Assembly (NCBI GenBank): GCA_937901525.1
Contig: CALDHX010000015.1
Span: 6,750 to 70,749 of the forward strand
Source: an uncultured Bacteroidales bacterium
Lineage (GTDB): Bacteria > Bacteroidota > Bacteroidia > Bacteroidales > P3
Length of the DNA stretch: 64,000 nt
Direction of reading: 5' to 3'
Positions 1-9,056 of the stretch are shown one piece after another. Position numbers and translations under genes: made by a program. The notes under the pieces were generated by a model. That model did no database searches and had not been told where the DNA came from. It saw nothing but the letters and a program-made list of their open reading frames with translations. The number at the start of each line of letters is the position of its first letter. Within the stretch, counting starts at the first letter, position 1.

Positions 1-1999
1 CAAATTGAAATGTACCTACTGTTAATCCTTTTGAAAATAGTTCAAGAGTCTTTTTATCGTCTAATTGTATTTTGTCTGGCTCTACAACTATTCCTTTGGT
101 TTTATATATGTTTTCGCAGGCATCTTTTATTATTGAAAGGTTGCTTAGCCCTAGAAAGTCCATCTTAATCATTCCTACACTTTCTATTAGCTTTCCTTCA
201 AATTGCGTTGCCATCATGTCGGAATCTTTACTATCGGCAATTGGAACATAATTGGAAATATCGTCAGGTCCTATGATTACTCCACAAGCATGAATACCTG
301 TGCTACGAATTGAGCCTTCTAATTTCACAGCAAGCGAGAGTACTTTTTTTACTAATTCACTTCCGCTTTCTAATTCTTGTTTCAACTCTGGCGACTCCTT
401 GAATGCTTGTTCTAAACTAATGCCTGGTCTATTTGGAACATAATCTGCTAATCTATTTGATTCGGCAAGAGGTAAATTAAGTACGCGTGCAACGTCTTTT
501 ATTGACATTTTCGCCGCCATTGTTCCAAAGGTAGTAATTTGTGCTACGTGATCTGAGCCATATTTGTCTTGTACATATTTCAAAGTCTTTTCTCGCCCTT
601 GATCATCGAAGTCTACATCTATATCGGGTAAGGAAATACGGTCAGGATTTAAGAATCGCTCAAATAGTAATCCATATTTCAATGGTTCTATTGCTGTTAT
701 TCCAAGACAATATGCAACAACGCTACCGGCTGCTGAGCCTCTACCTGGACCAACTATTACTCCTAAGTTTTCTCTTGAATAGTTTATGAAATCTTGTACG
801 ATTAAAAAATAGCCAGGAAAGCCCATCCATTCTATTGTACCTAATTCGCTTTCTATTCTTTTTAAAACAGTTTCATCAAGGTTGTCTCCGTAACGCTTTT
901 TCGCTCCTTCAAAGGTAAGATGTCGCAAATAGGCTGCATCAAATTTCGTACGAATTATTTTTTTGTAGCCTCCTTTTTCTTTTATTAGTTTGTCTGTTAT
1001 TTCTTTCTTTAATTCTGGTAGCTTGTCTTCGTCTTTTGTCTTAGGATTGTTTATAAAGTCATTGTAAAGTTTAGATTCTATGTCTTCTAATGGAAATTTT
1101 TCGTAATAGTCTTCTATCTTACCAAAGGAAGATGGTATGTCAAAGACTGGAAGTATTGGTCCTCTTTCTAATTCAAAGACTTCTATCTTATCTACTATTT
1201 CTTGCGTGTTATAAATAGCTTCTGGTATATCGGGAAATGCTTCTATCATTTGATCAAATGATTTTAAGAATTCTTTACCCGTATAAGACATTTTACTATT
1301 ATCGTATTCTTCTAAGGTCTTTCCTGTATTTAAACAAATCAATATTTTATGTGCTTCGTAATCATCTTCATTTATATAGTGTACATCGTTTGTTGCTATT
1401 ATTTTTATGTCAAATTTTTTAGCAATTCTTATTAATTCTTTATTGACTTGTTGTTGTAGGTCTATTCCATGGTTTTGTAGCTCTATATAATAATCATCTT
1501 TAAAAACTTCTTTATATTCTAATGCTGTCTTTTCAGCTCCTTCTATATCGCCTGCTTCTATTAATTTAGGCAATACTCCTCCTAAACATGCAGAACAACA
1601 TATTAATCCTTCTGAATATTCAAATAAAAGTTCTTTATCTATTCTTGATGTTCGATATTTGGCTTCTTTGGCAAAGGCAAGCGAGTCTAATTTTATTAGA
1701 TTTAAATAACCTTTTTCGTTTTTGGCAAGAAGTATAAGGTGATGTCCGCTAAAATTTTTCCCATCTTTTATAAATCTACTTTGAGGTGAGACATACATTT
1801 CACAACCTAAGATTGGCTTTACTCCTTTCTTTTTACAAGCGTTGTGAAATTCCAACACACCGAACATATTGCCATGATCGGTAATTGCTATTGCTGTTTG
1901 TCCTAACTCTTTAACTCTATCAAGTAATTTATTTATGTTACATGCTCCGTCTAATATAGAATATTGAGTATGCACATGAAGATGAGTGAAATTATTCAT
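1..1999 (-). CDS. dnaE: DNA polymerase III subunit alpha (partial, C-terminus beyond left edge)
   Basis: Catalytic subunit of the replicative polymerase. I translated it from the minus strand because it runs off the window: 666 codons are present, starting at the ATG complementary to 1997-1999. The N-terminus has the PHP-domain motif HLHVHTQYSILDGA, followed by AITDHGN, and further on the polymerase catalytic motif PDIDVDFDD. The family is usually 1100-1250 residues, so roughly the C-terminal 40-45% (fingers, OB fold, tau-binding region) lies outside. The start is 2 bp from the stop of the upstream acyltransferase gene, suggesting co-transcription. No frameshift or stop interrupts the visible part. 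Confidence 0.95.
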   Translation of the reverse strand, partial: MNNFTHLHVHTQYSILDGACNINKLLDRVKELGQTAIAITDHGNMFGVLEFHNACKKKGVKPILGCEMYVSPQSRFIKDGKNFSGHHLILLAKNEKGYLNLIKLDSLAFAKEAKYRTSRIDKELLFEYSEGLICCSACLGGVLPKLIEAGDIEGAEKTALEYKEVFKDDYYIELQNHGIDLQQQVNKELIRIAKKFDIKIIATNDVHYINEDDYEAHKILICLNTGKTLEEYDNSKMSYTGKEFLKSFDQMIEAFPDIPEAIYNTQEIVDKIEVFELERGPILPVFDIPSSFGKIEDYYEKFPLEDIESKLYNDFINNPKTKDEDKLPELKKEITDKLIKEKGGYKKIIRTKFDAAYLRHLTFEGAKKRYGDNLDETVLKRIESELGTIEWMGFPGYFLIVQDFINYSRENLGVIVGPGRGSAAGSVVAYCLGITAIEPLKYGLLFERFLNPDRISLPDIDVDFDDQGREKTLKYVQDKYGSDHVAQITTFGTMAAKMSIKDVARVLNLPLAESNRLADYVPNRPGISLEQAFKESPELKQELESGSELVKKVLSLAVKLEGSIRSTGIHACGVIIGPDDISNYVPIADSKDSDMMATQFEGKLIESVGMIKMDFLGLSNLSIIKDACENIYKTKGIVVEPDKIQLDDKKTLELFSKGLTVGTFQF

Positions 2000-2001
2000 A
2001 A

Positions 2002-2889
2002 CTATGCTTGTTCGTATTTAAGTTTCCAACGTCTATGACTCCACAACCAATATTGAGGAGCTTCTTTTATCAAGTTTTCTAATATGTTTGCCGATTTTTC
2101 TACTATGAATCCGTATTCTATTTCTTGGGGTTGCGTGGCTACTTCTTCTATTTCAAACTCATAATAGCCCCTTTTTACTTTCTTAACTTTATAGAAAAAT
2201 ACTGGATAGTCATATTTTTTTGCAAAGTATTCACAACCATAAATAAATGCTGTCTTTTGATTAAGAAAATCTATCCAATAACATTTGTTTTTATCGTTTG
2301 GACTTTGATCGCTCAAAAGCATATATGCACAAGTTTTTGTATTGTGATATTGTTCAAAAACTTTACGAGAATTGTCTGCATAACAGACTTCTGTACCATA
2401 TCTTGTGCGTTTTTTATGCATAAGTTCTTCAAAGGTTTTATTGCTCATTCTTTTGCCTACTCCTATTCCGTGAAAATCAAACTGCATTCCAAGACTCGCT
2501 ACCATATATTCCCAATTGTTATAGTGGGCTGAGACTAAAATAATGCTCTTGTTTTGCTTATAGTATTTAGATATTAGTTCTGGATTAGTGCATTTGTATC
2601 GTTTCATTAGGTTTTTCCTCGAAATAGTTAGCATTTTCACTGCTTCCAAAAACAAATCGGCAAGATGTGAGTAAAACTTGTCTGCAATTTCCTTTAATTC
2701 TTTTTGAGTTTTTTCTGGAAATGAACAAGAAAGATTCTCCATTACTACTTTTTTTCTATAGCCTATAAGATTGTAAAGAAGAAACTTAACAATATCTGCT
2801 AAAAAATGTAGAAACCTCATCGGTAAAAACGATAAGGGAATAAGAAACCCGTAAAATAATATGTAATTTAATAATTTCATAGATTGCAA
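2002..2889 (-). CDS. LpxL/HtrB-type lysophospholipid acyltransferase
   Basis: A 295-residue inner-membrane enzyme of the family that adds secondary acyl chains to lipid A or related lipids. A hydrophobic anchor lies near residues 8-40. The catalytic HX4E-type motif is visible as SAHYNNWE near residue 120, and the C-terminus WLWSHRRWK matches the usual ending of the family. It sits just upstream of dnaE on the same strand. The acyl donor and acceptor cannot be read from sequence; ornithine- or amino-lipid acylation is an alternative to lipid A. Confidence 0.85.
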   Translation of the reverse strand: MQSMKLLNYILFYGFLIPLSFLPMRFLHFLADIVKFLLYNLIGYRKKVVMENLSCSFPEKTQKELKEIADKFYSHLADLFLEAVKMLTISRKNLMKRYKCTNPELISKYYKQNKSIILVSAHYNNWEYMVASLGMQFDFHGIGVGKRMSNKTFEELMHKKRTRYGTEVCYADNSRKVFEQYHNTKTCAYMLLSDQSPNDKNKCYWIDFLNQKTAFIYGCEYFAKKYDYPVFFYKVKKVKRGYYEFEIEEVATQPQEIEYGFIVEKSANILENLIKEAPQYWLWSHRRWKLKYEQA

Positions 2890-2950
2890 ATGTAGTGATT
2901 TTTTATTGTTTTTGTTTTGTTTTGTTGATTTTTTTCTGCAATTCTTTTTT

Positions 2951-3009
2951 TACTTCAAAGAGGTAATCCCTCTACTTCTTTGAAGTAATACTATTACCTC
3001 TTTAAAGTA
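2951..3009. repeat. Imperfect 17-bp inverted repeat with a competing central arm
   Basis: TACTTCAAAGAGGTAAT (2951-2967) faces ATTACCTCTTTAAAGTA (2993-3009), 16 of 17 bases pairing. Between them CTTTGAAGTA (2978-2987) is an exact complement of the first ten bases of the left arm, so two different hairpins can form. It lies between the nqrF terminator and the acyltransferase gene. Role unknown. Confidence 0.7.
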
Positions 3010-3012
3010 AAC

Positions 3013-3048
3013 AAAAAAAAGAGGAAGTCTTTATAGAAAGTCTTCCTC
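3013..3048 (-). terminator. Rho-independent terminator of the nqr operon
   Basis: The segment 3021-3048 forms a 7 bp + mismatch + 4 bp stem with an ATAG loop. Read on the minus strand it is followed by eight T (3020-3013). It lies about 30 bp after the nqrF stop codon. Confidence 0.8.
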
Positions 3049-3076
3049 CTTTTGTTTTGTTTATTGATTTTTATTA

Positions 3077-4315
3077 TTAACTACCAAAGTTATCGTAAAG
3101 AATGTTTTCAGGTGGTACTCCAAGTGAGTCTAACATTTTAATTACTGCTGCAATCATTGGTGGTGGTCCACATAGATAGTATTCTATTTCTTCTGGTTCT
3201 TTGTGGTTTTTCAAATAATTGTTGTAGATAACATCGTGAATAAATCCTGTATATCCTGTCCAATTATCTCCTTCATCAGGTGCAGACAAGGCTACGTGAT
3301 ATTCAAAGTTTGGATTGTTCTTTGCGATTTCTTCATATTCGTCCATATAGAACAAGTCTTTGATTGCTCTTGCTCCATACCAGAATGTAGCTTTTCTTGT
3401 TGTGTGATGTGTTTTGAATAAATCGAAGATGTGTGAACGCATCGGCGCCATTCCAACTCCTCCTCCAATAAACATCATTTCTTTATCTGTATCTTTAATG
3501 AAGAATTCTCCGTATGGTCCTGAAATTGTTATTTTGTCTCCTGGTTTTAATGACCAAATGTATGAAGAACATATACCTGGATTTACATTTGCCCAACCGC
3601 CTTTTTCTCTATCAATAGGTGGAGTAGCAATACGTATATTCAACATTATGATATTGTTCTCTGCTGGGTGATTAGCCATAGAGTATGCACGGAAACATGG
3701 TTCTGGATTTTTCATTACTAAATCCCATACTTTGAATTTATCCCAATCAGAATGATATTTAGGATCTATATCCATATCTTTATAGTTGATAGTACAAGCA
3801 GGTACATCTATTTGAATATATCCTCCACTTCTGAAATTAAGAGTTTCTCCTTCTGGTAATTTAACAACGAATTGCTTAATGAAAGTTGCAACGTTATTAT
3901 TGCTAAGTACTTCACATTCCCATTTTTTGATACCAAATATTTCTTCTGGTATCTCTATTTTCATATTTTCTTTAACTTTAACTTGGCAACCTAAACGATA
4001 GTTTTCTTGTTGTTGTTTTCTTGTAAAGTGAGGCTTTTCTGTTGGTAGCATTTCTCCACCTCCTTCTATAACTTTACATTTACACATTCCGCAAGTTCCT
4101 TGTCCTCCACAAGCCGAAGGTAAGAATATTTTTTCATTAGCAAGTGTTGCCAAAATAGAAGAGCCTGATTGTACTTCTATGTCTTTTTTATTGTTTATGT
4201 TTATTTTAACATCTCCTGATGGTACCAATTTTTTTCTTGCATAAAGCAAAACAGATACCAATAAAAGAACAATGATTAAAAAAACTAATACACTTATTAT
4301 TACTATTTTTCCCAT
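3077..4315 (-). CDS. nqrF: Na+-translocating NADH:quinone reductase subunit F
   Basis: NADH-oxidising entry subunit of the Na+-pumping complex, 412 residues. One N-terminal membrane helix (about residues 4-26) is followed by a 2Fe-2S ferredoxin domain with cysteines 69, 75, 78 and 110, spaced as in Vibrio NqrF. Then come a flavin-binding domain (RAYSMAN) and an NADH-binding domain (GGGVGMAPMRS). It is the last gene of nqrABCDEF, with a terminator directly after it. Length and domain order are normal. Confidence 0.97.
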   Translation of the reverse strand: MGKIVIISVLVFLIIVLLLVSVLLYARKKLVPSGDVKININNKKDIEVQSGSSILATLANEKIFLPSACGGQGTCGMCKCKVIEGGGEMLPTEKPHFTRKQQQENYRLGCQVKVKENMKIEIPEEIFGIKKWECEVLSNNNVATFIKQFVVKLPEGETLNFRSGGYIQIDVPACTINYKDMDIDPKYHSDWDKFKVWDLVMKNPEPCFRAYSMANHPAENNIIMLNIRIATPPIDREKGGWANVNPGICSSYIWSLKPGDKITISGPYGEFFIKDTDKEMMFIGGGVGMAPMRSHIFDLFKTHHTTRKATFWYGARAIKDLFYMDEYEEIAKNNPNFEYHVALSAPDEGDNWTGYTGFIHDVIYNNYLKNHKEPEEIEYYLCGPPPMIAAVIKMLDSLGVPPENILYDNFGS

Positions 4316-4328
4316 CTCTTATACTGTT

Positions 4329-4946
4329 TTATAGTTTAATACCGATGAAACTCATGAATGCAATAGCCATAAGTCCTGTTATAATAAAGGTTATACCTAA
4401 TCCTTTTAATGGAGCAGGAACTTGTGCGTATCTTATTCTCTCTCTTATTGCAGCTAAACCAACAATAGCAAGTAACCAACCTATTCCGCTACCAAGTGAG
4501 AAAGAAAATACTTCTCCTATATTAGCATATTCTCTTTGTTGCATAAATAAAGATGCTCCCATGATTGCACAGTTTACTGCTATCAATGGTAAGAAAATTC
4601 CTAATTGGCTATAAAGTGAAGGTGAAACTTTTTCTATGAACATTTCAACTAATTGAACTATTGCAGCTATCACGGCAATGAATAAAATGAAACTTAGAAA
4701 ACTTAAATCAACACTAGCAAAAGATGGACTTAACCAAGCTAATGCTCCTTCTTTTAATATAAATTCATTGATAAGGTAGTTGATAGGCACTGTGATTACA
4801 AGTACAAAAGCCACAGCAATACCTAATCCCATAGATGTTTTTACTGTTTTAGAAACAGCAAGGTAAGAACACATTCCTAAAAAGAATGCAAATACCATAT
4901 TATCTATGAAAATAGACTTTACGAATATGTTTATTATTTCTTGCAT
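4329..4946 (-). CDS. nqrE: Na+-translocating NADH:quinone reductase subunit E
   Basis: Integral membrane subunit, 205 residues with about six hydrophobic segments, homologous to NqrD and RnfA. NqrD and NqrE together hold an intramembrane iron-sulfur centre; candidate ligand cysteines are in FFLGMCSY (residue 26) and VNCAIMGA (near 120). It lies 13 bp upstream of nqrF and 22 bp downstream of nqrD in one transcription unit. Confidence 0.96.
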   Translation of the reverse strand: MQEIINIFVKSIFIDNMVFAFFLGMCSYLAVSKTVKTSMGLGIAVAFVLVITVPINYLINEFILKEGALAWLSPSFASVDLSFLSFILFIAVIAAIVQLVEMFIEKVSPSLYSQLGIFLPLIAVNCAIMGASLFMQQREYANIGEVFSFSLGSGIGWLLAIVGLAAIRERIRYAQVPAPLKGLGITFIITGLMAIAFMSFIGIKL

Positions 4947-4968
4947 ATTTTTATGTTTTAAGAGTTAA

Positions 4969-5586
4969 TTACTTTTCGCATAAGTCTTTGTTACGACTTC
5001 TGTGAACCCAAATTATTATTCCTACTAATATCAAGGCCATTGCAGGCATTGTCATTAGACCATTGTTAACATATCCTGCTTCAAAGAAACTTTCAGGTAT
5101 TATTTTGTATCCCCACAAAGAGCCTTGTCCTAATAGTTCTCTGAAAAATCCAACAATTATTAATATAACTGCATAACCTAATCCGTTTCCTATACCATCT
5201 AAAAGTGAAGGTAGTGGTTTATTTGCTAATGCAAATGCTTCTAAACGTCCCATTACTATACAGTTAGTAATAATCAATCCTACAAAGACACTCAATTGCT
5301 TACTTACATCATAAACAAATGCTTTTAAGAATTGGTCCACAAGAATTACCATTAGAGATACTATCACCAATTGTACTATAATACGAATACGAGAAGGAAT
5401 TGTATTTCTTAGTAATGATACTATTACGTTTGAAAGAACTACTACAACAGTTACAGATAATGCCATAACAACTGCAGGCTTTAATTGAGTAGTTACCGCC
5501 AAAGCAGAGCAAATACCTAAAACTTGCACTGCTATTGGATTTTCCTTACTTAAAGGATTCTTTATAAGTTTTAACATATTTGCCAT
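4969..5586 (-). CDS. nqrD: Na+-translocating NADH:quinone reductase subunit D
   Basis: Integral membrane subunit, 205 residues, pseudo-symmetric partner of NqrE. The paired cysteine motifs appear as VLGICSAL near residue 26 and ITNCIVMGR near residue 110, consistent with the intramembrane iron centre. The N-terminus (LIKNPLSKENPI) is typical of NqrD. It starts 1 bp after nqrC ends, so translation is probably coupled. Confidence 0.96.
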   Translation of the reverse strand: MANMLKLIKNPLSKENPIAVQVLGICSALAVTTQLKPAVVMALSVTVVVVLSNVIVSLLRNTIPSRIRIIVQLVIVSLMVILVDQFLKAFVYDVSKQLSVFVGLIITNCIVMGRLEAFALANKPLPSLLDGIGNGLGYAVILIIVGFFRELLGQGSLWGYKIIPESFFEAGYVNNGLMTMPAMALILVGIIIWVHRSRNKDLCEK

Positions 5587-5587
5587 A

Positions 5588-6316
5588 TTACTTTGTTTTT
5601 AGTGTTTTGAAATATTCTATGTAATTTGATAAGCAATCTTTCAACATGTTTGAAACTCCGTTTGAAGTATTTGTAGCTCCTGTTACAGCATCTGCTTGAT
5701 ATTGTTTTTCTTCTTCAGTTTTTTGACCTTTAACAACTGCTAACTTCACTTCATCGTTTTCAAATATTTTTTTACCTTTGAATTGTGCTGGGAATGCAGG
5801 ATTTGTTATCTCTGCTCCTAAACCTGGAGTTTCTCCTTTGTGGTCAAATAGCACTCCACGAACTGTGTTTAAGTCTTCTTCTATCGCTACATTACCCCAA
5901 ATTGCATCATACAAACCTTTTCCATGAACAGGTACTACATATACTGTTTTACCTTCTTGATTGCATATAAAGATCGGAAGCATTGCTTCTTCTCCTTTTG
6001 CAAGTTCTTTTGATAATTCAACGTTGAAAGGTCTTACTTCTCCTTTTAATGTTTCATTTTCGTATGTAGAAAGAACTTCTCCTTTTTTGTTTACAGTCAA
6101 TTCTTGTACAAAGTATTTTTTATACAATTCTTCAGCATTTTTTACATCATTTTCTATTCCAACAGCAGTAAGAAGTTGTTGCATTTTTTCAATTTCTTGA
6201 TTTTTCTTTTGAAAAGGACGTAAACCAACTGCTGCTACAGCCAAGACAGCAGCAGCAACGACAACCAAAATGGTTGAATACATAAATATGTATGAATTAC
6301 TCTCTTTATTTGCCAT
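5588..6316 (-). CDS. nqrC: Na+-translocating NADH:quinone reductase subunit C
   Basis: 242 residues, one N-terminal membrane helix (about 11-31) and a periplasmic FMN-binding domain. The flavinylation motif DAVTGAT ends at Thr215, the expected site of phosphoester-linked FMN added by ApbE; no apbE is in the window. It lies 11 bp downstream of nqrB. Confidence 0.96.
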   Translation of the reverse strand: MANKESNSYIFMYSTILVVVAAAVLAVAAVGLRPFQKKNQEIEKMQQLLTAVGIENDVKNAEELYKKYFVQELTVNKKGEVLSTYENETLKGEVRPFNVELSKELAKGEEAMLPIFICNQEGKTVYVVPVHGKGLYDAIWGNVAIEEDLNTVRGVLFDHKGETPGLGAEITNPAFPAQFKGKKIFENDEVKLAVVKGQKTEEEKQYQADAVTGATNTSNGVSNMLKDCLSNYIEYFKTLKTK

Positions 6317-6327
6317 CTCTCTTGGTT

Positions 6328-7494
6328 TTATTTGTTATTAACTAATTTTGCTCTCTTAGCTCTTTTTCTTATGTTCGCTTCTACTACATAGTAATCAATC
6401 AATGGAGCAAACACGTTCATAAGTAATATTGCAAGCATCATTCCTTCTGGATAAGCAGGGTTTACAACTCTGATTAAAACAGCCATAATACCTATTAGGA
6501 ATCCGTAAATATATTTTCCTGTGTTAGTATGAGCAGCTGTAACAGGGTCTGTTGCCATAAATACTGCACCAAACATAAATCCACCTATTAAGAAGTGATA
6601 ATAGAATGGCATATTCATGTAATCATTAGCACCAACAGCATTAAATATCAAGCCCATTATAGCTCCACCTGCAAATATTGATAACATAACTCTCCAAGAT
6701 GCAACTCCTGATACTAATAGTATTAACGCTCCTATTAGAATTGCAATAACAGATGTTTCTCCAACACAACCAGGCATAAATCCTATGAACATATCCATAA
6801 TAGATGTAGAAGGAAGATTTGCTCCTGCTATCATTTCTCCAAGAGGAGTAGCTCCCGAATAAGCATCTGCTTTTTCTGCAATCCAAACTGTATCTCCTGA
6901 CATTTGAATAGGATAAGAAAAGAAAAGGAATGCTCTAGCTACCAAAGCAGGATTTAAGAAATTGTAACCTGTTCCTCCAAATACTTCTTTACCAATGATA
7001 ACTGCAAAAGCAACTGCTAATGCTAATTGCCACAATGGAACATCAGGAGGACAAATCATAGGAATTAAAAGTCCTGTTACGAAATATCCTTCACTAACTT
7101 CGTGTCCTCTTATTTGAGCAAAAATAACTTCTATACCCAAACCAACAATGTAACTAACTAATAATAATGGAAGAACTTTTAAAAATCCATACCATAAATT
7201 ATTCCAAAAGTTAGCACAATAATCCCCTGCTACTATATCGCCTATTGATAAATAGTGTTGATAGCCTATGTTATACATACCAAACAATAAAGCTGGAAGT
7301 AAGGCTATAAAAACTGTTATCATTGTACGTTTGTTATCTACCGCATCTCTTACATGACAACCTTTTGTAGTTGTTGTAGCGGGAACAAACATTAAAGTGT
7401 CAATAGCATCGAACAAAGAATGGAAAGCGTGAAGTTTCCCTCCTTTTTCGAAGTTTGGCCTCATTTTATCTAATGTATTCTTTATAAATTTCAT
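6328..7494 (-). CDS. nqrB: Na+-translocating NADH:quinone reductase subunit B
   Basis: 388-residue multi-spanning membrane subunit that carries covalent FMN and takes part in Na+ movement. The flavinylation motif SGATPLGE places FMN on Thr216. The sequence is full length with about ten hydrophobic segments. The start overlaps the stop of nqrA by 4 bp (ATGA), indicating coupled translation. Confidence 0.97.
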   Translation of the reverse strand: MKFIKNTLDKMRPNFEKGGKLHAFHSLFDAIDTLMFVPATTTTKGCHVRDAVDNKRTMITVFIALLPALLFGMYNIGYQHYLSIGDIVAGDYCANFWNNLWYGFLKVLPLLLVSYIVGLGIEVIFAQIRGHEVSEGYFVTGLLIPMICPPDVPLWQLALAVAFAVIIGKEVFGGTGYNFLNPALVARAFLFFSYPIQMSGDTVWIAEKADAYSGATPLGEMIAGANLPSTSIMDMFIGFMPGCVGETSVIAILIGALILLVSGVASWRVMLSIFAGGAIMGLIFNAVGANDYMNMPFYYHFLIGGFMFGAVFMATDPVTAAHTNTGKYIYGFLIGIMAVLIRVVNPAYPEGMMLAILLMNVFAPLIDYYVVEANIRKRAKRAKLVNNK

Positions 7495-8852
7495 TCTCCC
7501 ATCTCCTTTCTCATTAGGTCTAAACCTTTTCTTATTATTTCTTGAATATCTGTCTTAGAAGAATCTATCAATTCACATAGAGCAAAATCCTCAGGATCTA
7601 CTTCATAGATTCCTAATTGCTCCATCATGTCTATATCTTCTATAATACAAGCTTTTATTAGTTGCATTGGATAAATATCCATTGGGAATACTTTTTCAAA
7701 CTCTCCTGTTACAACAAAAGGTCTTCTTCCTCCGTGAAGATTAGTATTCACTTCATATTTACGGTTGCAACAATTTGTTAAGAATCCTGCTAAGAATGTT
7801 CTTGAAAAACTAAATTTCTTAGTTCCAGGTGCTAACCAACCCATAAATTCTGCTTCGTTACCTTCTTTAATTATAGTAACTTGATTATCATAAGCAGAGA
7901 TGAAACCATCTTTCTCAATTTTTGTTCCAGAAAGTACGTTTCCGCTTATTATTCTTAATTCAACAGCAGTTGTATTGTTGTAAATCAAAGAAGAAATATT
8001 CGCACCTCTCTTAACTTTGTAATATTGTGGGTGAGAAACTTCTTGACCTGTTAAAGCAACTAAACGATCTGTGTTGTATTTTCCTTCTAAAAATAATCGT
8101 CCTATTACAACTAAATCTTGTGCATCTAAGTACCAAACTCTTTCAGACTTGTTTATAGGATCTAATTTCTCTATTTGAACAGAAACATTTCCACAAGGGT
8201 GTTTTCCTTCAAAAGTATTGATTTGAACATTTTGCAATTTTGTTAATTCTTCTGCTCTTACATCTTGTGAAGGAACATTTACGTGAATTGTAACACCTGT
8301 CATTTTTTTCAAAGCATCAACACCAACTTGTAATTCCGCACCTAAACCTTTCAAAAGTATAGAATAATCAGGTGCTAATGGTGCTGAGCTGAAACCAGAC
8401 ACAATTATACATTTTGGAGTTGTGTCAGGATTAGGCACAACTGAATAAGGTCTTTGACGAAGTAAAGTCCAAGCACCAGAAATCAACATTTTTTCTTTGA
8501 TTTGTTCAGCATTTAATTCACTAATGCTTGAAACTCCAAAATCTAAGTACTCAATTGTTTCATCAGCACTTACAATTACTTCTTCAATAACTCTTTTCTC
8601 TCCTCTTTTCACTTGTTTAACAACTCCACTTACAGGAGAAGTAAACAAAACTTTTTCTTTGCCTTTTGCATAAAAAAGAGGAGTACCAGCTTTTACTCTT
8701 TCACCTTCTTCAATCAAAAGTTTAGGAGTCAAGCCGATAAAGTCCTTTGGTTTGAGAGCATATTCGCTCACAAATGTTTCCACAACCTCAGGCGTAGGCT
8801 CACCATATAATTTGAGATCCAAGCCCTTAGTAATTTTTATAGCTTTAGACAT
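7491..8852 (-). CDS. nqrA: Na+-translocating NADH:quinone reductase subunit A
   Basis: 453-residue cytoplasmic subunit associated with quinone binding, and the first gene of the operon. The N-terminus (KITKGLDLKLYGEP) and a glycine-rich lipoyl/biotinyl-like segment (SPVSGVVKQVKRGEKR, near residue 75) match the family. About 40 bp of untranslated leader separates it from a near-perfect promoter at 8900-8930. Confidence 0.96.
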   Translation of the reverse strand: MSKAIKITKGLDLKLYGEPTPEVVETFVSEYALKPKDFIGLTPKLLIEEGERVKAGTPLFYAKGKEKVLFTSPVSGVVKQVKRGEKRVIEEVIVSADETIEYLDFGVSSISELNAEQIKEKMLISGAWTLLRQRPYSVVPNPDTTPKCIIVSGFSSAPLAPDYSILLKGLGAELQVGVDALKKMTGVTIHVNVPSQDVRAEELTKLQNVQINTFEGKHPCGNVSVQIEKLDPINKSERVWYLDAQDLVVIGRLFLEGKYNTDRLVALTGQEVSHPQYYKVKRGANISSLIYNNTTAVELRIISGNVLSGTKIEKDGFISAYDNQVTIIKEGNEAEFMGWLAPGTKKFSFSRTFLAGFLTNCCNRKYEVNTNLHGGRRPFVVTGEFEKVFPMDIYPMQLIKACIIEDIDMMEQLGIYEVDPEDFALCELIDSSKTDIQEIIRKGLDLMRKEMGE

Positions 8853-8899
8853 CGCTTATTATATTTTGTTAATTTATATTAAATTTTAAAATAATCTTG

Positions 8900-8930
8900 C
8901 AAAAATACAATTAAAATTTCAATTATCAAA
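8900..8930 (-). promoter_or_regulatory. Promoter of nqrABCDEF
   Basis: On the minus strand TTTG (8930-8927) and TATTTTTG (8907-8900) are 19 bp apart, an exact match to the Bacteroidota pattern TTTG-N19-TAnnTTTG. Transcription should begin near 8893. Confidence 0.8.
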
Positions 8931-8946
8931 CGAGATTAAATTATTT

Positions 8947-9051
8947 CTTAGATTTCAAAAAATTTTTCTTTGATTTTTTAAATTTTTTCTTTGATTTTTT
9001 TAAATTTTTCAAAGAAAAAAAATCAAAAATCAAAGAAAAAATTTTAAGGTT
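8947..9051. repeat. 21-bp phased AT-rich array A (5 units, strand switch)
   Basis: Units begin at 8947 (CTTAG), 8968 (CTTTG), 8989 (CTTTG), 9010 (CAAAG) and 9031 (CAAAG), each exactly 21 bp apart. The rest of each unit is T/A tracts around AAATTTTT. The last two units are the reverse complement of the pattern, so the array switches strand in the middle. It lies between the nqr promoter and the 3' end of sppA. Confidence 0.85.
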
Positions 9052-9056
9052 TTTTA

